Shown here: piece by piece, positions 29,293 through 39,006 of the stretch
Layout of the letters: every line of letters begins with the position of its first letter
Position numbering within the stretch: the stretch's first letter is position 1
NCBI GenBank assembly: GCA_029934705.1
Contig: JAOZLS010000004.1
Span: forward strand, 1 to 39,396
Reading direction: 5' to 3'
Length of the DNA stretch: 39,396 nucleotides
From: Bacteroidales bacterium
GTDB taxonomy: Bacteria; Bacteroidota; Bacteroidia; Bacteroidales; JAADGE01
Made by a program: the position numbers and the translations under genes
Notes under the pieces: model-generated
What the model saw: only the letters and a program-made list of their open reading frames with translations
Told to the model about the DNA's origin: nothing
Database searches by the model: none

Positions 29293-31110
29293 ATGGAAAA
29301 TACTGTGTTAACTAAACTTCGGGGTATAGCTAAATTGCTTCCTTCGTTACCAGGTGTTTATCACTTTTACGATGAAGTTGATACTGTTATTTATATTGGT
29401 AAAGCAAAAAATTTACAGAAACGAGTCTTATCATATTTTACAAAGAAACATGACTCAGGGAAAACACGTGTTCTTGTTAAAAAAATAAGAAAAATTAGTC
29501 ATATTGTAGTAGAAACTGAAACTGATGCCTTGCTGTTAGAGAATAATTTAATTAAAAAGCATCAGCCAAAGTATAATATTTTACTAAAAGATGATAAAAC
29601 CTATCCCTGGATTTGCGTAAAAAATGAAGACTTCCCTCGAGTTTTTATGACACGAAATTATATAAATGATGGTTCAAAATATTATGGACCCTATACTTCT
29701 ATCTATCTTGTTAAAACTATACTTAAATTATTTAAGGACTTATTTAAGTTAAGAACTTGCAAACATAATTTATCTACTAAAAATATATTAGCAAATAAAT
29801 TTAAGGTTTGTTTAGAATATCATATAAATAACTGCAAAGCTCCGTGTGTTGGACTTCAAACGGCTTATGAATATGATAAATATATAGATCAAATACATAA
29901 TATTTTAAAAGGAAATTTCACAAATGTTATTCAATATTTGAAAACAATAATGACTAGCTATGCAACGAAATATGAATTTGAAAAGGCACAAGACATAAAA
30001 GAAAAACTAGATATACTTAAAACTTATCAAAAGAAATCGACAGTAGTTAGTAATAATGTTGGGAACGTTGATGTTTTTTCAATTGATTCTGACGAAGATT
30101 TTGTATTTGTTAATTACCTAAGAGTTGTTAATGGTGCTATTATTCAAGTACAAACTCTAGAATTTAAACAAAAAATTGACGAAAGTTTAGAAGATATCTT
30201 GCCTAGTGCTATTACCGAAATTCTATATACAAAAACTACAGGATTTAGTAATGCAAAAGAAATAATTGTTCCTTTTAATATCTATTATAATATAAATAAT
30301 ACGAAGATTACTGTACCGCAAAAGGGCGAAAAACATAAGCTTTTAGAATTATCACAAAGAAATTTAAAGTATTTTATCTTAGAAAAAAAGAAGAAAAAAA
30401 CTTTAGTAGATCCAGACAGACATAAAAACAGAATTCTACTGAAAATAAAGCAAGATTTACGTTTATCTGAGCTTCCTGTTCACATAGAGTGTTTTGATAA
30501 TTCCAATATACAAGGTACAAATCCTGTGGCTGCTTGTGTGGTTTTTAGAAATGCAAAACCTTTTAAAAAAGATTATAGGAAATTTAAAATTAAAACCGTT
30601 GTAGGTCCCGATGATTTTGCTTCAATGGAGGAGGTTATGTCTCGCAGATATAAAAGATTACTAGACGAAAAACAAGGATTACCACAATTAATTATTATTG
30701 ATGGAGGTAAAGGGCAGTTGTCATCTGCTTATAAAAGTCTAAAAGAATTAAATTTGCATAAAACTATTGCGATAATAGGAATTGCTAAAAGACTTGAGGA
30801 AATATTTTTTCCAGGAGATAATATCCCTATTTATTTAGATAAAAATTCAGAAACATTAAAAGTAATTCAGCATGCAAGAAATGAAGCTCATCGTTTTGGT
30901 ATAACTTTTCATAGAGATTTAAGATCAAAAAATTTTATAAAATCACAGCTTGAAAATATTCCGGGGGTAGGAGAGAAGACAATTATTAAATTATTAACAG
31001 AATTTAAAACTATTGATGCAATTTTTTCTAAAAATATCGACGAAATTGCTAAAATTACCGGAATTAGTAAAGCTAAAATAATTTTGGAATATTTAGGTCA
31101 AAATCTCTGA
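29293..31110 (+). CDS. uvrC: excinuclease ABC subunit C
   Basis: GIY-YIG-type 'LPGVYHFYDEVDTVIYIGKAKNLQKRVLSYF', 'IECFDNSNIQGTNPVAACVVF', C-terminal HhH. Confidence 0.95.
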   Translation: MENTVLTKLRGIAKLLPSLPGVYHFYDEVDTVIYIGKAKNLQKRVLSYFTKKHDSGKTRVLVKKIRKISHIVVETETDALLLENNLIKKHQPKYNILLKDDKTYPWICVKNEDFPRVFMTRNYINDGSKYYGPYTSIYLVKTILKLFKDLFKLRTCKHNLSTKNILANKFKVCLEYHINNCKAPCVGLQTAYEYDKYIDQIHNILKGNFTNVIQYLKTIMTSYATKYEFEKAQDIKEKLDILKTYQKKSTVVSNNVGNVDVFSIDSDEDFVFVNYLRVVNGAIIQVQTLEFKQKIDESLEDILPSAITEILYTKTTGFSNAKEIIVPFNIYYNINNTKITVPQKGEKHKLLELSQRNLKYFILEKKKKKTLVDPDRHKNRILLKIKQDLRLSELPVHIECFDNSNIQGTNPVAACVVFRNAKPFKKDYRKFKIKTVVGPDDFASMEEVMSRRYKRLLDEKQGLPQLIIIDGGKGQLSSAYKSLKELNLHKTIAIIGIAKRLEEIFFPGDNIPIYLDKNSETLKVIQHARNEAHRFGITFHRDLRSKNFIKSQLENIPGVGEKTIIKLLTEFKTIDAIFSKNIDEIAKITGISKAKIILEYLGQNL

Positions 31111-31346
31111 TATACTATTCGTTTTACTACCCATTATAAAATTGGTATAATTGCCTGGATATGAATTGTATTGCATTAAAAAGACCTATATTTAACCTCT
31201 TGTATTAGCCATTAAATTAACCGCCAAGCACAACCGCCCTTGTTATTTAAAGCTAAGAGACTTTAAAAAACTCAATTTTATTATAAATTACAATTTTTTT
31301 TATTTTATCTTTATTTATTCAAAATTAAAGATGTAAATTTTAAATT

Positions 31347-32831
31347 ATGATTTCTGATAAAAAAAAAACAAATAATAAAAAAGAAGAATTAATTTCGAAC
31401 TCAAAAAATATATGGTTGATAGTAAGAGATTTTTTTTACGATACTTTAAATATTACAGAAGGAACAGATATAAATGGAACTATTGAAGGAATAAAAAAAG
31501 ATATTATTTTTAAAGGACATAGTGTTTGGATTTTAATCGCTTCAATTTTTATTGCATCAATAGGTCTTAATCAAAACTCAATACCTGTAATTATTGGAGC
31601 TATGTTAATTTCTCCGCTTATGGGACCAATTATTGGTATAGGATATTCTGTAGGAACAAATGATTGGGATACTTTGAAAAAATCTTTAAGATATTTTTCA
31701 GTAGCAGTAATAATTAGTATTCTTACTTCTACTATATATTTTTTCTTCAGTCCACTTAAAGAAGCTCAGTCTGAGCTGTTTGCACGTACTCAACCTACAT
31801 TACTTGATGTTTTTATCGGTTTATTTGGTGGTTTAGCTGGAATTGTTGCTGGTTCACGACGCGAAAAATCTAATGTTATTCCAGGTGTTGCAATTGCTAC
31901 TGCACTTATGCCTCCTTTGTGCACGGCTGGCTATGGTTTAGCTACAAGTCAAATGACTTTTTTTATAGGTGGCTTTTACTTGTTTTTTATAAATTCTATT
32001 TTTATAAGTGTTTCTACTTTTGTTGTTGTTAGATATTTACATTTTCCTCTTCAAAATTTTGTTAGTAAGCATCGCGAAAAAAGAATTAAACTATATATGG
32101 GCATTTTTATTTTGATTGTTATTATTCCAAGTGGTGGAATGTTTTGGAATGTTGCTCAAGAATCAAGGTTTAACTATCGTGTAAACGAATTTATTTCAGA
32201 TAATTTTGCCGAATACAAGCAAAATATAATTTATAAGAATATCGTATATAATGATACTTTATCTGAAATAACTATTTATTTAACTGAAAGAAAGTTTTCC
32301 GAGGCTCAAATTCTTGATTTGAAAGATAAATTAAATGAATACGGTTTGGGTGGCAACACTAAAGTTGGAATTAATGTTACAGATTCTACAAATCTTATAA
32401 TTAATCAGGAAGAAAATAGTTTAGACTCACTTGCAAATAAAGTAAATAATATAGGCTCTGAACTTAGTAAATCCCTAAGAGTTGGTATTTTAGAAGATAT
32501 TTATAAGAAACAAGAGATTATAATTACGGGTAAAAATGATAGAATTTCATTTTTAGAGAATCAACTTATTAATATTAAGAAAGATTCAATTCCTTTTATA
32601 AAATTACGTAAAGAACTAGAAATACAATATCCTAAATTAGAAATGTTTGCTTTTTCAAAAGCGATTGAATCTGACTTTATCACAGGTAGAATAGATACAA
32701 TTCCAATGTTTTTAGTTAAGTGGAAAAGATATACTAAAAGTTACTTAATGAAAAAAAATGAATTGGAATTAGAAAAATGGCTTAAAGTTAGGTTTGATAT
32801 GGATACGTTGAAAATTGTGCGATATAATTAA
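31347..32831 (+). CDS. DUF389 domain membrane protein with long C-terminal extension
   Basis: 'SIGLNQNSIPVIIGAMLISPLMGPIIGIGYSVG', 'GLAGIVAGSRREKSNVIPGVAIATALMPPLCTAGYGLA'. Confidence 0.85.
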   Translation: MISDKKKTNNKKEELISNSKNIWLIVRDFFYDTLNITEGTDINGTIEGIKKDIIFKGHSVWILIASIFIASIGLNQNSIPVIIGAMLISPLMGPIIGIGYSVGTNDWDTLKKSLRYFSVAVIISILTSTIYFFFSPLKEAQSELFARTQPTLLDVFIGLFGGLAGIVAGSRREKSNVIPGVAIATALMPPLCTAGYGLATSQMTFFIGGFYLFFINSIFISVSTFVVVRYLHFPLQNFVSKHREKRIKLYMGIFILIVIIPSGGMFWNVAQESRFNYRVNEFISDNFAEYKQNIIYKNIVYNDTLSEITIYLTERKFSEAQILDLKDKLNEYGLGGNTKVGINVTDSTNLIINQEENSLDSLANKVNNIGSELSKSLRVGILEDIYKKQEIIITGKNDRISFLENQLINIKKDSIPFIKLRKELEIQYPKLEMFAFSKAIESDFITGRIDTIPMFLVKWKRYTKSYLMKKNELELEKWLKVRFDMDTLKIVRYN

Positions 32832-32899
32832 AATATTTTTTTGGAAAAGTTTGTTTAAATATTAATGTTTGAAGATATATATTGAATCTAAATTATGGT

Positions 32900-33277
32900 T
32901 TATATAGTTGTCTCCTTTATATTTACAGCAATCTTATTTAAAATTATTTTTACTTCAGAATCAATTGTATGATAGTTTAATTTTTCTTTTGTATTGTAAA
33001 TTATCATAATATTCATCGATATTTCCTGTTGCTGTATAATATCTTTAATAATATTATTTGAAAGTCGGTAAGATTCTCGAAGTTGTCTTTTAATTTTATT
33101 TCGATTAACTGCTAGTTTAAAAAGTTTTTTAGGGACACTTACAGCAATTTTAACAACTGATTCTTCTTTTTTGTTAAAGATAGTATATCCGCACTTTAAA
33201 TTGTCCGTATAAAGAAATTTCCCAGTTGAAAACAAATGGGAAATTTCTTTATTACTTTTAAGTCTTTCTATTTTCAA
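32900..33277 (-). CDS. rnpA: ribonuclease P protein component
   Basis: 'LFSTGKFLYTDNLKCGYTIF', 'KIAVSVPKKLFKLAVNRNKIKRQLRESYRL' RNR motif. Confidence 0.93.
   Translation of the reverse strand: MKIERLKSNKEISHLFSTGKFLYTDNLKCGYTIFNKKEESVVKIAVSVPKKLFKLAVNRNKIKRQLRESYRLSNNIIKDIIQQQEISMNIMIIYNTKEKLNYHTIDSEVKIILNKIAVNIKETTI
33209..33252. repeat. 16-bp perfect inverted repeat inside the 5' part of rnpA
   Basis: ATAAAGAAATTTCCCA (33209-33224), 12-nt loop, TGGGAAATTTCTTTAT (33237-33252). Confidence 0.8.
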
Positions 33278-33297
33278 TAGCTTATTTCTTGTGCTTG

Positions 33298-34047
33298 TTA
33301 TACGTTTTTTTTGATAAATTTATCAATAGCCATAGTCATAGATGGAGCTTCCTTTGTAGGAGCTTTTATATCTAAACGTAAGCCAGCCTTTTTTACAGCA
33401 ACTGCAGTGGATGTTCCAAATGAAGCTATTTTAGTTCCATTTTGTTTAAATTCAGGGAAATTCTCAATTAAAGATTCAATTCCTGAAGGACTAAAAAACA
33501 CTAAAACATCATAATTTACTTCACTTAAGTCTGATAAATCGGCACTTACAGTTTTGTACATTACAGCCTTTTCAAAATTAATCTTACTCTTTTTTAATTT
33601 TGTAGGAATTGTTGCTTTATGAACATCTGCTACAGGTAGTAAAAATTTTTCCTTTTGGTGTTTTGACAAAATTTCTAATAAATCGTCAAAGGTTCTTTTA
33701 CCAAAGAAAATTTTTCGCTTTCTGTAAGTAATATACTTTTGTAAATACAGAGCTACAGACTCGCTAACACAGAAAAATTTCATATCTGTTGGTACAGTTA
33801 TTCTTAACTCTTCTGCTAAACGAAAGTAATTGTCTATTGCAGTTTTACTGGTAATTATAACTGCTGTGAAATTTAATAATTTCACCTTTTGTTGTTTAAA
33901 TTCACAAACATCAATACCTTCTATGTCAATAAATTGCCTGAAGTCTATTTTTATTTTGTGTTTCTCGGCCAAATCAAAATACGGAGATTTTTCGTTAGTT
34001 GGTCGAGGTTGAGATACTAGAATGTTTTTAACTTTCACACCTATCAA
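33298..34047 (-). CDS. hemD: uroporphyrinogen-III synthase
   Basis: 'VKNILVSQPRP', 'VIITSKTAIDNYF', 'YDVLVFFSPSGIESLIENF', 'IASFGTSTAVAVKKAGLRLDIKAPTKEAPSMTMAI'. Confidence 0.88.
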   Translation of the reverse strand: MIGVKVKNILVSQPRPTNEKSPYFDLAEKHKIKIDFRQFIDIEGIDVCEFKQQKVKLLNFTAVIITSKTAIDNYFRLAEELRITVPTDMKFFCVSESVALYLQKYITYRKRKIFFGKRTFDDLLEILSKHQKEKFLLPVADVHKATIPTKLKKSKINFEKAVMYKTVSADLSDLSEVNYDVLVFFSPSGIESLIENFPEFKQNGTKIASFGTSTAVAVKKAGLRLDIKAPTKEAPSMTMAIDKFIKKNV

Positions 34048-34075
34048 GTTTTAGTTATCTAATAATTAGTTTTAG

Positions 34076-35062
34076 CTATAAAGTTCTAGAAATTAGTAAA
34101 TCTATAGAATTTAAAAGCAGTAAAACAGGGATTATTTCGAGAGTGCAAAAGTACAAAAATAAATACAATATATTGATATTATGTTGCATATTTATTTTTG
34201 CAAGTCTTAATGTTCTTATTATCAGAGTTAAGGATGCACTTATAAGACCAATAATTATTGCAATTTTTGGAAAATCGGAATATGCTATTAATAATAATAT
34301 TGGGATAAAGGCAATTCCTATCGCTTGGTTAAATAATTTTAAATTAAAATTATATTCTTTGGACAATTGTATCTTTAAAAATATTATACCTAATATTTTG
34401 TTCAAGAATAATTGTAAGTTGTTTAATATTAATAAAATAAATAATATAACTGCTGTCGTTGGTAAAATAGAACTAATAGGTAGTATTTTATAAATCATAA
34501 GCGAAGCTATAATAAATATTGATGAACTTATATAGTAATTTAGTGATAGAAATATGTTTATTTTTTTTGGATTTTTTGAATGCTCACGAAAATAATTATT
34601 GGAGCTACGATAACTTATTACTGATAATAGAATTGTCTTTATATGATTTTTATAAAGGCTTTTGGAAAAAATTAAAATTATGATTCCTAAAAGAAATGTT
34701 CCTAAAAGAAAATATGATAAGTTAGTATTTTCGTTTACTTCAACCCTATTATTTTCAACAGGTATCTCTTGAATATAATCCCGTGCTGATATTTCATGTT
34801 CTAAAAATTCAGCTTTTTTTAATGCTTTTGTATAGATATATGATGTAGTATCTGTGTCTGCTTTATTGCTGATAGTGAGTTCCTTATTTGTTTTTTGAGA
34901 AACGTAATGCGAATAGCTTAGCTGGTTTTGTAATAAACCATCGTTCGTGTTTTTGTAACTACTTGAATATATATACGAAGTACTATCTACGTTATTATTA
35001 AGATTATCTGGCTGATATGTTTTTTGTTTTATTTTCAAGACTAAGTATATTATTTGCGACAA
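34076..35062 (-). CDS. DUF4271 domain-containing membrane protein (start uncertain, TTG)
   Basis: C-terminal multi-TM region, gene position immediately upstream of hemD as in other Bacteroidota. Confidence 0.7.
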   Translation of the reverse strand: MSQIIYLVLKIKQKTYQPDNLNNNVDSTSYIYSSSYKNTNDGLLQNQLSYSHYVSQKTNKELTISNKADTDTTSYIYTKALKKAEFLEHEISARDYIQEIPVENNRVEVNENTNLSYFLLGTFLLGIIILIFSKSLYKNHIKTILLSVISYRSSNNYFREHSKNPKKINIFLSLNYYISSSIFIIASLMIYKILPISSILPTTAVILFILLILNNLQLFLNKILGIIFLKIQLSKEYNFNLKLFNQAIGIAFIPILLLIAYSDFPKIAIIIGLISASLTLIIRTLRLAKINMQHNINILYLFLYFCTLEIIPVLLLLNSIDLLISRTL

Positions 35063-35243
35063 AAATATTCATTTTTATTATACTTTGTAAATAAAAATTG
35101 ATTTCTTTCAAATCTTTTATTTCTTTTACCTCCAAAATTTCATTTTAGGAACAACTTTTGATAAATTAATTCTAGTCTTTTTAACTAAGGATTGAAAATT
35201 TAGTAACTTACTTAATATTCATTCCTAAATACTTTTTATTTTA

Positions 35244-36422
35244 ATGAAAAATATAGAAAATGGATTTATTGATTATTTTAATATCGATGAATTATTAACT
35301 GAAGAACACCTACTTATAAGGAAGTCGGTTCGAGATTGGGTAAATATAAATGTTTTACCAGATATTGATAAATATAACCATGAACACGAATCGCCTGTAC
35401 ATTTAATTAAAAAATTAGGAGATATAGGAGCTTTAGGTCCGTTTATTTCTGAAAAATATGGTGCTCCTGGTATGGATTATATTTCTTATGGACTTATTAT
35501 GCAAGAACTTGAAAGAGGTGATACAGCTATTCGCTCTACAGCTTCGGTTCAAAGTTCTTTAGTAATGTACCCTATACAAGCGTTTGGTAGCGAAACTCAA
35601 AAACAAAAATTCTTGCCCAAATTAGCTAAAGGCGAAATAGTTGGGGCATTTGGATTAACAGAGCCGAATCATGGATCAGACCCAGGTTCTATGGAAACCA
35701 AGTTTGTTGATAAAGGCGACCATTATTTATTAAATGGTGCTAAAATGTGGATTACAAATTCACCAATTGCCGATATTGCTATTGTTTGGGCAAAAAATGA
35801 AGAAGGTGTTGTTAAAGGTTTAATTGTTGAAAAAGGTTTAGAAGGTTTTACAGCTCCTGAAACTAAAAATAAATGGTCGTTACGTGCTTCAATTACAGGA
35901 GAATTGGTTTTTGATAACGTAAAAGTTCCAAAAGAAAATTTATTACCCAATGTTAAAGGACTTAAAGGTCCTATGATGTGTTTAAATTCTGCTCGTTATG
36001 GTATTGCGTGGGGAGCTTTAGGAGCAGCAGCTGATTGTTTGCAAACTGCAGTGAAATATTCAATGGAACGAAAACAATTTAATGTTCCTATTGCATCTTT
36101 TCAATTAACACAGAAAAAAATTGCAGAAATGCTTACTGAGCTAACCTCTGCACAGCTTATGGCTTGGCGACTTGGTAAATTAATGAATGACAATAAGGCT
36201 ACTCCTTCGCAAATATCAATGGCAAAAAGAAATAATGTTTTTATGGCGTTGAAAATAGCTAGGGAATCAAGGCAGATACTCGGGGCAATGGGTATTTCTG
36301 GCGATTATCCCATAATGCGACACATGATGAACTTAGAATCTGTAATTACTTACGAAGGAACTCACGATATACATTTGCTTATTACAGGCTTTGATGTTAC
36401 TGGTATTCCCGCTTTTAAGTAA
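35244..36422 (+). CDS. acyl-CoA dehydrogenase (glutaryl-CoA dehydrogenase-like)
   Basis: 'GAFGLTEPNHGSDPGSMETKF', 'MWITNSPIADIAIVWAK', 'NSARYGIAWGALGAAADCLQTAVKYSMERKQF', 'TYEGTHDIHLLI'. Confidence 0.92.
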   Translation: MKNIENGFIDYFNIDELLTEEHLLIRKSVRDWVNINVLPDIDKYNHEHESPVHLIKKLGDIGALGPFISEKYGAPGMDYISYGLIMQELERGDTAIRSTASVQSSLVMYPIQAFGSETQKQKFLPKLAKGEIVGAFGLTEPNHGSDPGSMETKFVDKGDHYLLNGAKMWITNSPIADIAIVWAKNEEGVVKGLIVEKGLEGFTAPETKNKWSLRASITGELVFDNVKVPKENLLPNVKGLKGPMMCLNSARYGIAWGALGAAADCLQTAVKYSMERKQFNVPIASFQLTQKKIAEMLTELTSAQLMAWRLGKLMNDNKATPSQISMAKRNNVFMALKIARESRQILGAMGISGDYPIMRHMMNLESVITYEGTHDIHLLITGFDVTGIPAFK

Positions 36423-36469
36423 TAAATATTAAAGTAATTCAGTATAAAATTTCAATAAAAAAATATAAA

Positions 36470-38140
36470 ATGAATATTTTAAAAAACAAAAAAAAGTTTT
36501 TCTTTATTTCAGTACTAGCTATATCCATTAGCTTTTTCAGTTTTAAAGCTTTTGACGATGGAGACGATTTTAGTATTGCCAAAAATCTTGAAATTTACCA
36601 TTCGGTAATTAGAGATATTAGACTTTATTATGTTGATGAAGTTGATTTAAGCAATTTAATAAAAGAAAGTATTGATGAACTTTTAAAAAAGCTTGATCCT
36701 TATACTGTATATTATCCAGAATCGGATATTGAAAAATATACTTTTATGAGAACAGGTGCCTATGGTGGAATTGGAGCTTCTATTTCAAATAATGGCAAAA
36801 GCTTAATAGTATCTAATGTTTACAAAGATTCTCCTGCCTATAAAAGTGGCCTAAAAATTGGCGATGAAATTATGGCAATTGATGGAAAAAGGATTACTCA
36901 GCTTAATATTAAGGAGATAAGAAAAAATATAAAAGGTGAACCAGATAGTGAACTTAACTTTAGTATAAAAAGGTATGGTTTGGATAAAGAGCTTACTTTT
37001 AAGATTCTAAGAAAGAAAATACAAATTAAAAATATAACATATTCGTCAGTTTCCAATGATAATATCGCTTATATTAAAATTCGTTCTTTTAAGCAAAATA
37101 CAGCAAGCGAATTTCAAAAAGCTTATGTAAAGCTTAATGATAGTCTTCAGTTAAAAGGTTTGATTATTGATTTACGTGGAAACCCTGGAGGATTACTGAA
37201 TGAAGCAGTTAAAATAGTGAATTTATTTGTACCTAAAAACTCCGTTGTTGTTTCAACTAAAGGAAAAGTAAAATCATGGAATACTATTTTCAAAGCTAAA
37301 AATGATCCAATATCATTAGATATTCCTATAACAGTATTGGTAAGTAATTCATCAGCATCTGCTTCCGAAATTGTTGCGGGTGCATTTCAAGATATGGACA
37401 GAGCTGTTATTATTGGTCAAAAAACTTATGGGAAAGGCTTAGTTCAATCAACAAGAGATCTTGCTTATAATACTAAAATAAAGATTACAACTGCTAAATA
37501 TTATGTACCAAGTGGAAGATGTATTCAAATTGTTGATTACTCGCATAGAAATGCTGATGGAACAGTTAGTAGTATTCCTGACTCCTTAATTAAAAAATTC
37601 ACCACTAATAATGGTCGTACAGTGCTTGATGCTGGTGGAATTATACCTGATATAAAAACAACAAACAAACACAATACTCCTATTATTAAAAGTTTAATTC
37701 GAAATAGAATTATTTTTAATTTTTGCACTAAGTATTTTTATGAACATCCACAAATTAGCGAAGCCCACTTGTTTAAAATAGATGATAAGGTGTTCGAGAA
37801 TTTTGAAAATTTTGCTACAACTCAAGAATTTGATTATAGTTCCCAAACTTATCGTACTTTAAATAAGTTGTTGAAAACTGCTGAAAAAGAAAACTATAGT
37901 AAAGAAGAAATACTTAAAATAACTAAATTAAAAGATGATTTTGTTTTAAATAAAAAACAAGATATAAGAAAAAGTAAAGCTGAAATACAGTTATTATTAG
38001 AAAGAGAAATTGTTTTAAGATACTATTTATCAGCAGGCTTAGTAGATTTTGATATGAATAGAGATTCTGTTATTGGTGAAGCTAAGATTATTATAAATGC
38101 AAAGGATAAGTACAATAAAATATTAAATATTAATAATTAA
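36470..38140 (+). CDS. S41 family C-terminal processing peptidase
   Basis: PDZ 'GLKIGDEIMAIDGKRI', 'GLIIDLRGNPGGLLNEAVKI', 'VLVSNSSASASEIVAGAFQDMDRAVIIGQKTYGKGLVQ'. Confidence 0.93.
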   Translation: MNILKNKKKFFFISVLAISISFFSFKAFDDGDDFSIAKNLEIYHSVIRDIRLYYVDEVDLSNLIKESIDELLKKLDPYTVYYPESDIEKYTFMRTGAYGGIGASISNNGKSLIVSNVYKDSPAYKSGLKIGDEIMAIDGKRITQLNIKEIRKNIKGEPDSELNFSIKRYGLDKELTFKILRKKIQIKNITYSSVSNDNIAYIKIRSFKQNTASEFQKAYVKLNDSLQLKGLIIDLRGNPGGLLNEAVKIVNLFVPKNSVVVSTKGKVKSWNTIFKAKNDPISLDIPITVLVSNSSASASEIVAGAFQDMDRAVIIGQKTYGKGLVQSTRDLAYNTKIKITTAKYYVPSGRCIQIVDYSHRNADGTVSSIPDSLIKKFTTNNGRTVLDAGGIIPDIKTTNKHNTPIIKSLIRNRIIFNFCTKYFYEHPQISEAHLFKIDDKVFENFENFATTQEFDYSSQTYRTLNKLLKTAEKENYSKEEILKITKLKDDFVLNKKQDIRKSKAEIQLLLEREIVLRYYLSAGLVDFDMNRDSVIGEAKIIINAKDKYNKILNINN

Positions 38141-38518
38141 ATTATTTTATTACTATTGACTACTTTCAGTTTTATAATTATATAATTTATTTGTAGTTAA
38201 TGTCTTAACCTACTTGTTTACTTTAATTAATAATTATTTATAACCGCTATTAACATTTCTCAAATTATTTTGTTGCGTAATATTGGTTATTTTTACACTT
38301 TATTTGATATTGTGTTTACTATTTGGTACAGTTGTTGTTTTATACTTTATAATTAATTTGATAATTACTATATACTTGTAAAGATGTCAATTAGTGTTGT
38401 CAAATCAAGTGTTCTTTAAAAATTTTTAATTATTTTTGCTTAAAGTATTAGTATAATTGAATTTTTTTTTCATAAATTTGCCCATGAATTTAAGTTTCAT
38501 TTAAAAGCCAATAAGATT

Positions 38519-38905
38519 TTGAAATTTAGTAATTTAGTCATATTAATAATTTTTGTTAGTTTGTCTGCATTTAAGATAAATGATACTTTTGAAATGAATA
38601 ACCCTTCGGTGAAGATTATATCAGAAGAAATTGATGTAAAACAAGCAGGAGACATTATTGTTTTTTCGGTGAAACTCTGTTCTGCGGATAATCTTAAAAT
38701 ATTTTCGATTACACCAACAGTAAAAGGGCAAAATGAAGATTCAGAATTAAAATATATTTTTAACAGTAATACAAAGCATGCAACAATTAATTATTATTAT
38801 GTAGTACCAGAAAACTTTAAAGATAATGGAGAATTAGAATTCTCATTTTATTTGGAAGATTCTAGTAAAAAGGTAGTTGTAGAAAAAAAAATATTTATTG
38901 AATAA
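38519..38905 (+). CDS. hypothetical secreted protein (TTG start)
   Basis: ORF with N-terminal hydrophobic segment; preceded by TAAATTTG (38473-38480). Confidence 0.5.
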   Translation: MKFSNLVILIIFVSLSAFKINDTFEMNNPSVKIISEEIDVKQAGDIIVFSVKLCSADNLKIFSITPTVKGQNEDSELKYIFNSNTKHATINYYYVVPENFKDNGELEFSFYLEDSSKKVVVEKKIFIE

Positions 38906-38942
38906 AAGAAGTTTAATAAAATTTAATATTAGTAGAGCAATG

Positions 38943-38974
38943 TTTGGAAATTGTTAAAAAATAATATATTTTTG
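38943..38974 (+). promoter_or_regulatory. Bacteroidota-type promoter TTTG-N20-TATTTTTG
   Basis: -33 TTTG (38943-38946), 20-nt spacer, -7 TAnnTTTG (38967-38974), 32 nt before the ATG at 39007. Confidence 0.5.
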
Positions 38975-39006
38975 TAAAACAAACTTGTCTCGATAAAATT
39001 ATAGAA

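Noticed and set aside
29463-29473. CACGTG core within uvrC (AAAACACGTGTTC)
   Set aside because: Flanks do not match the parS consensus; not counted as a fourth ParB site.
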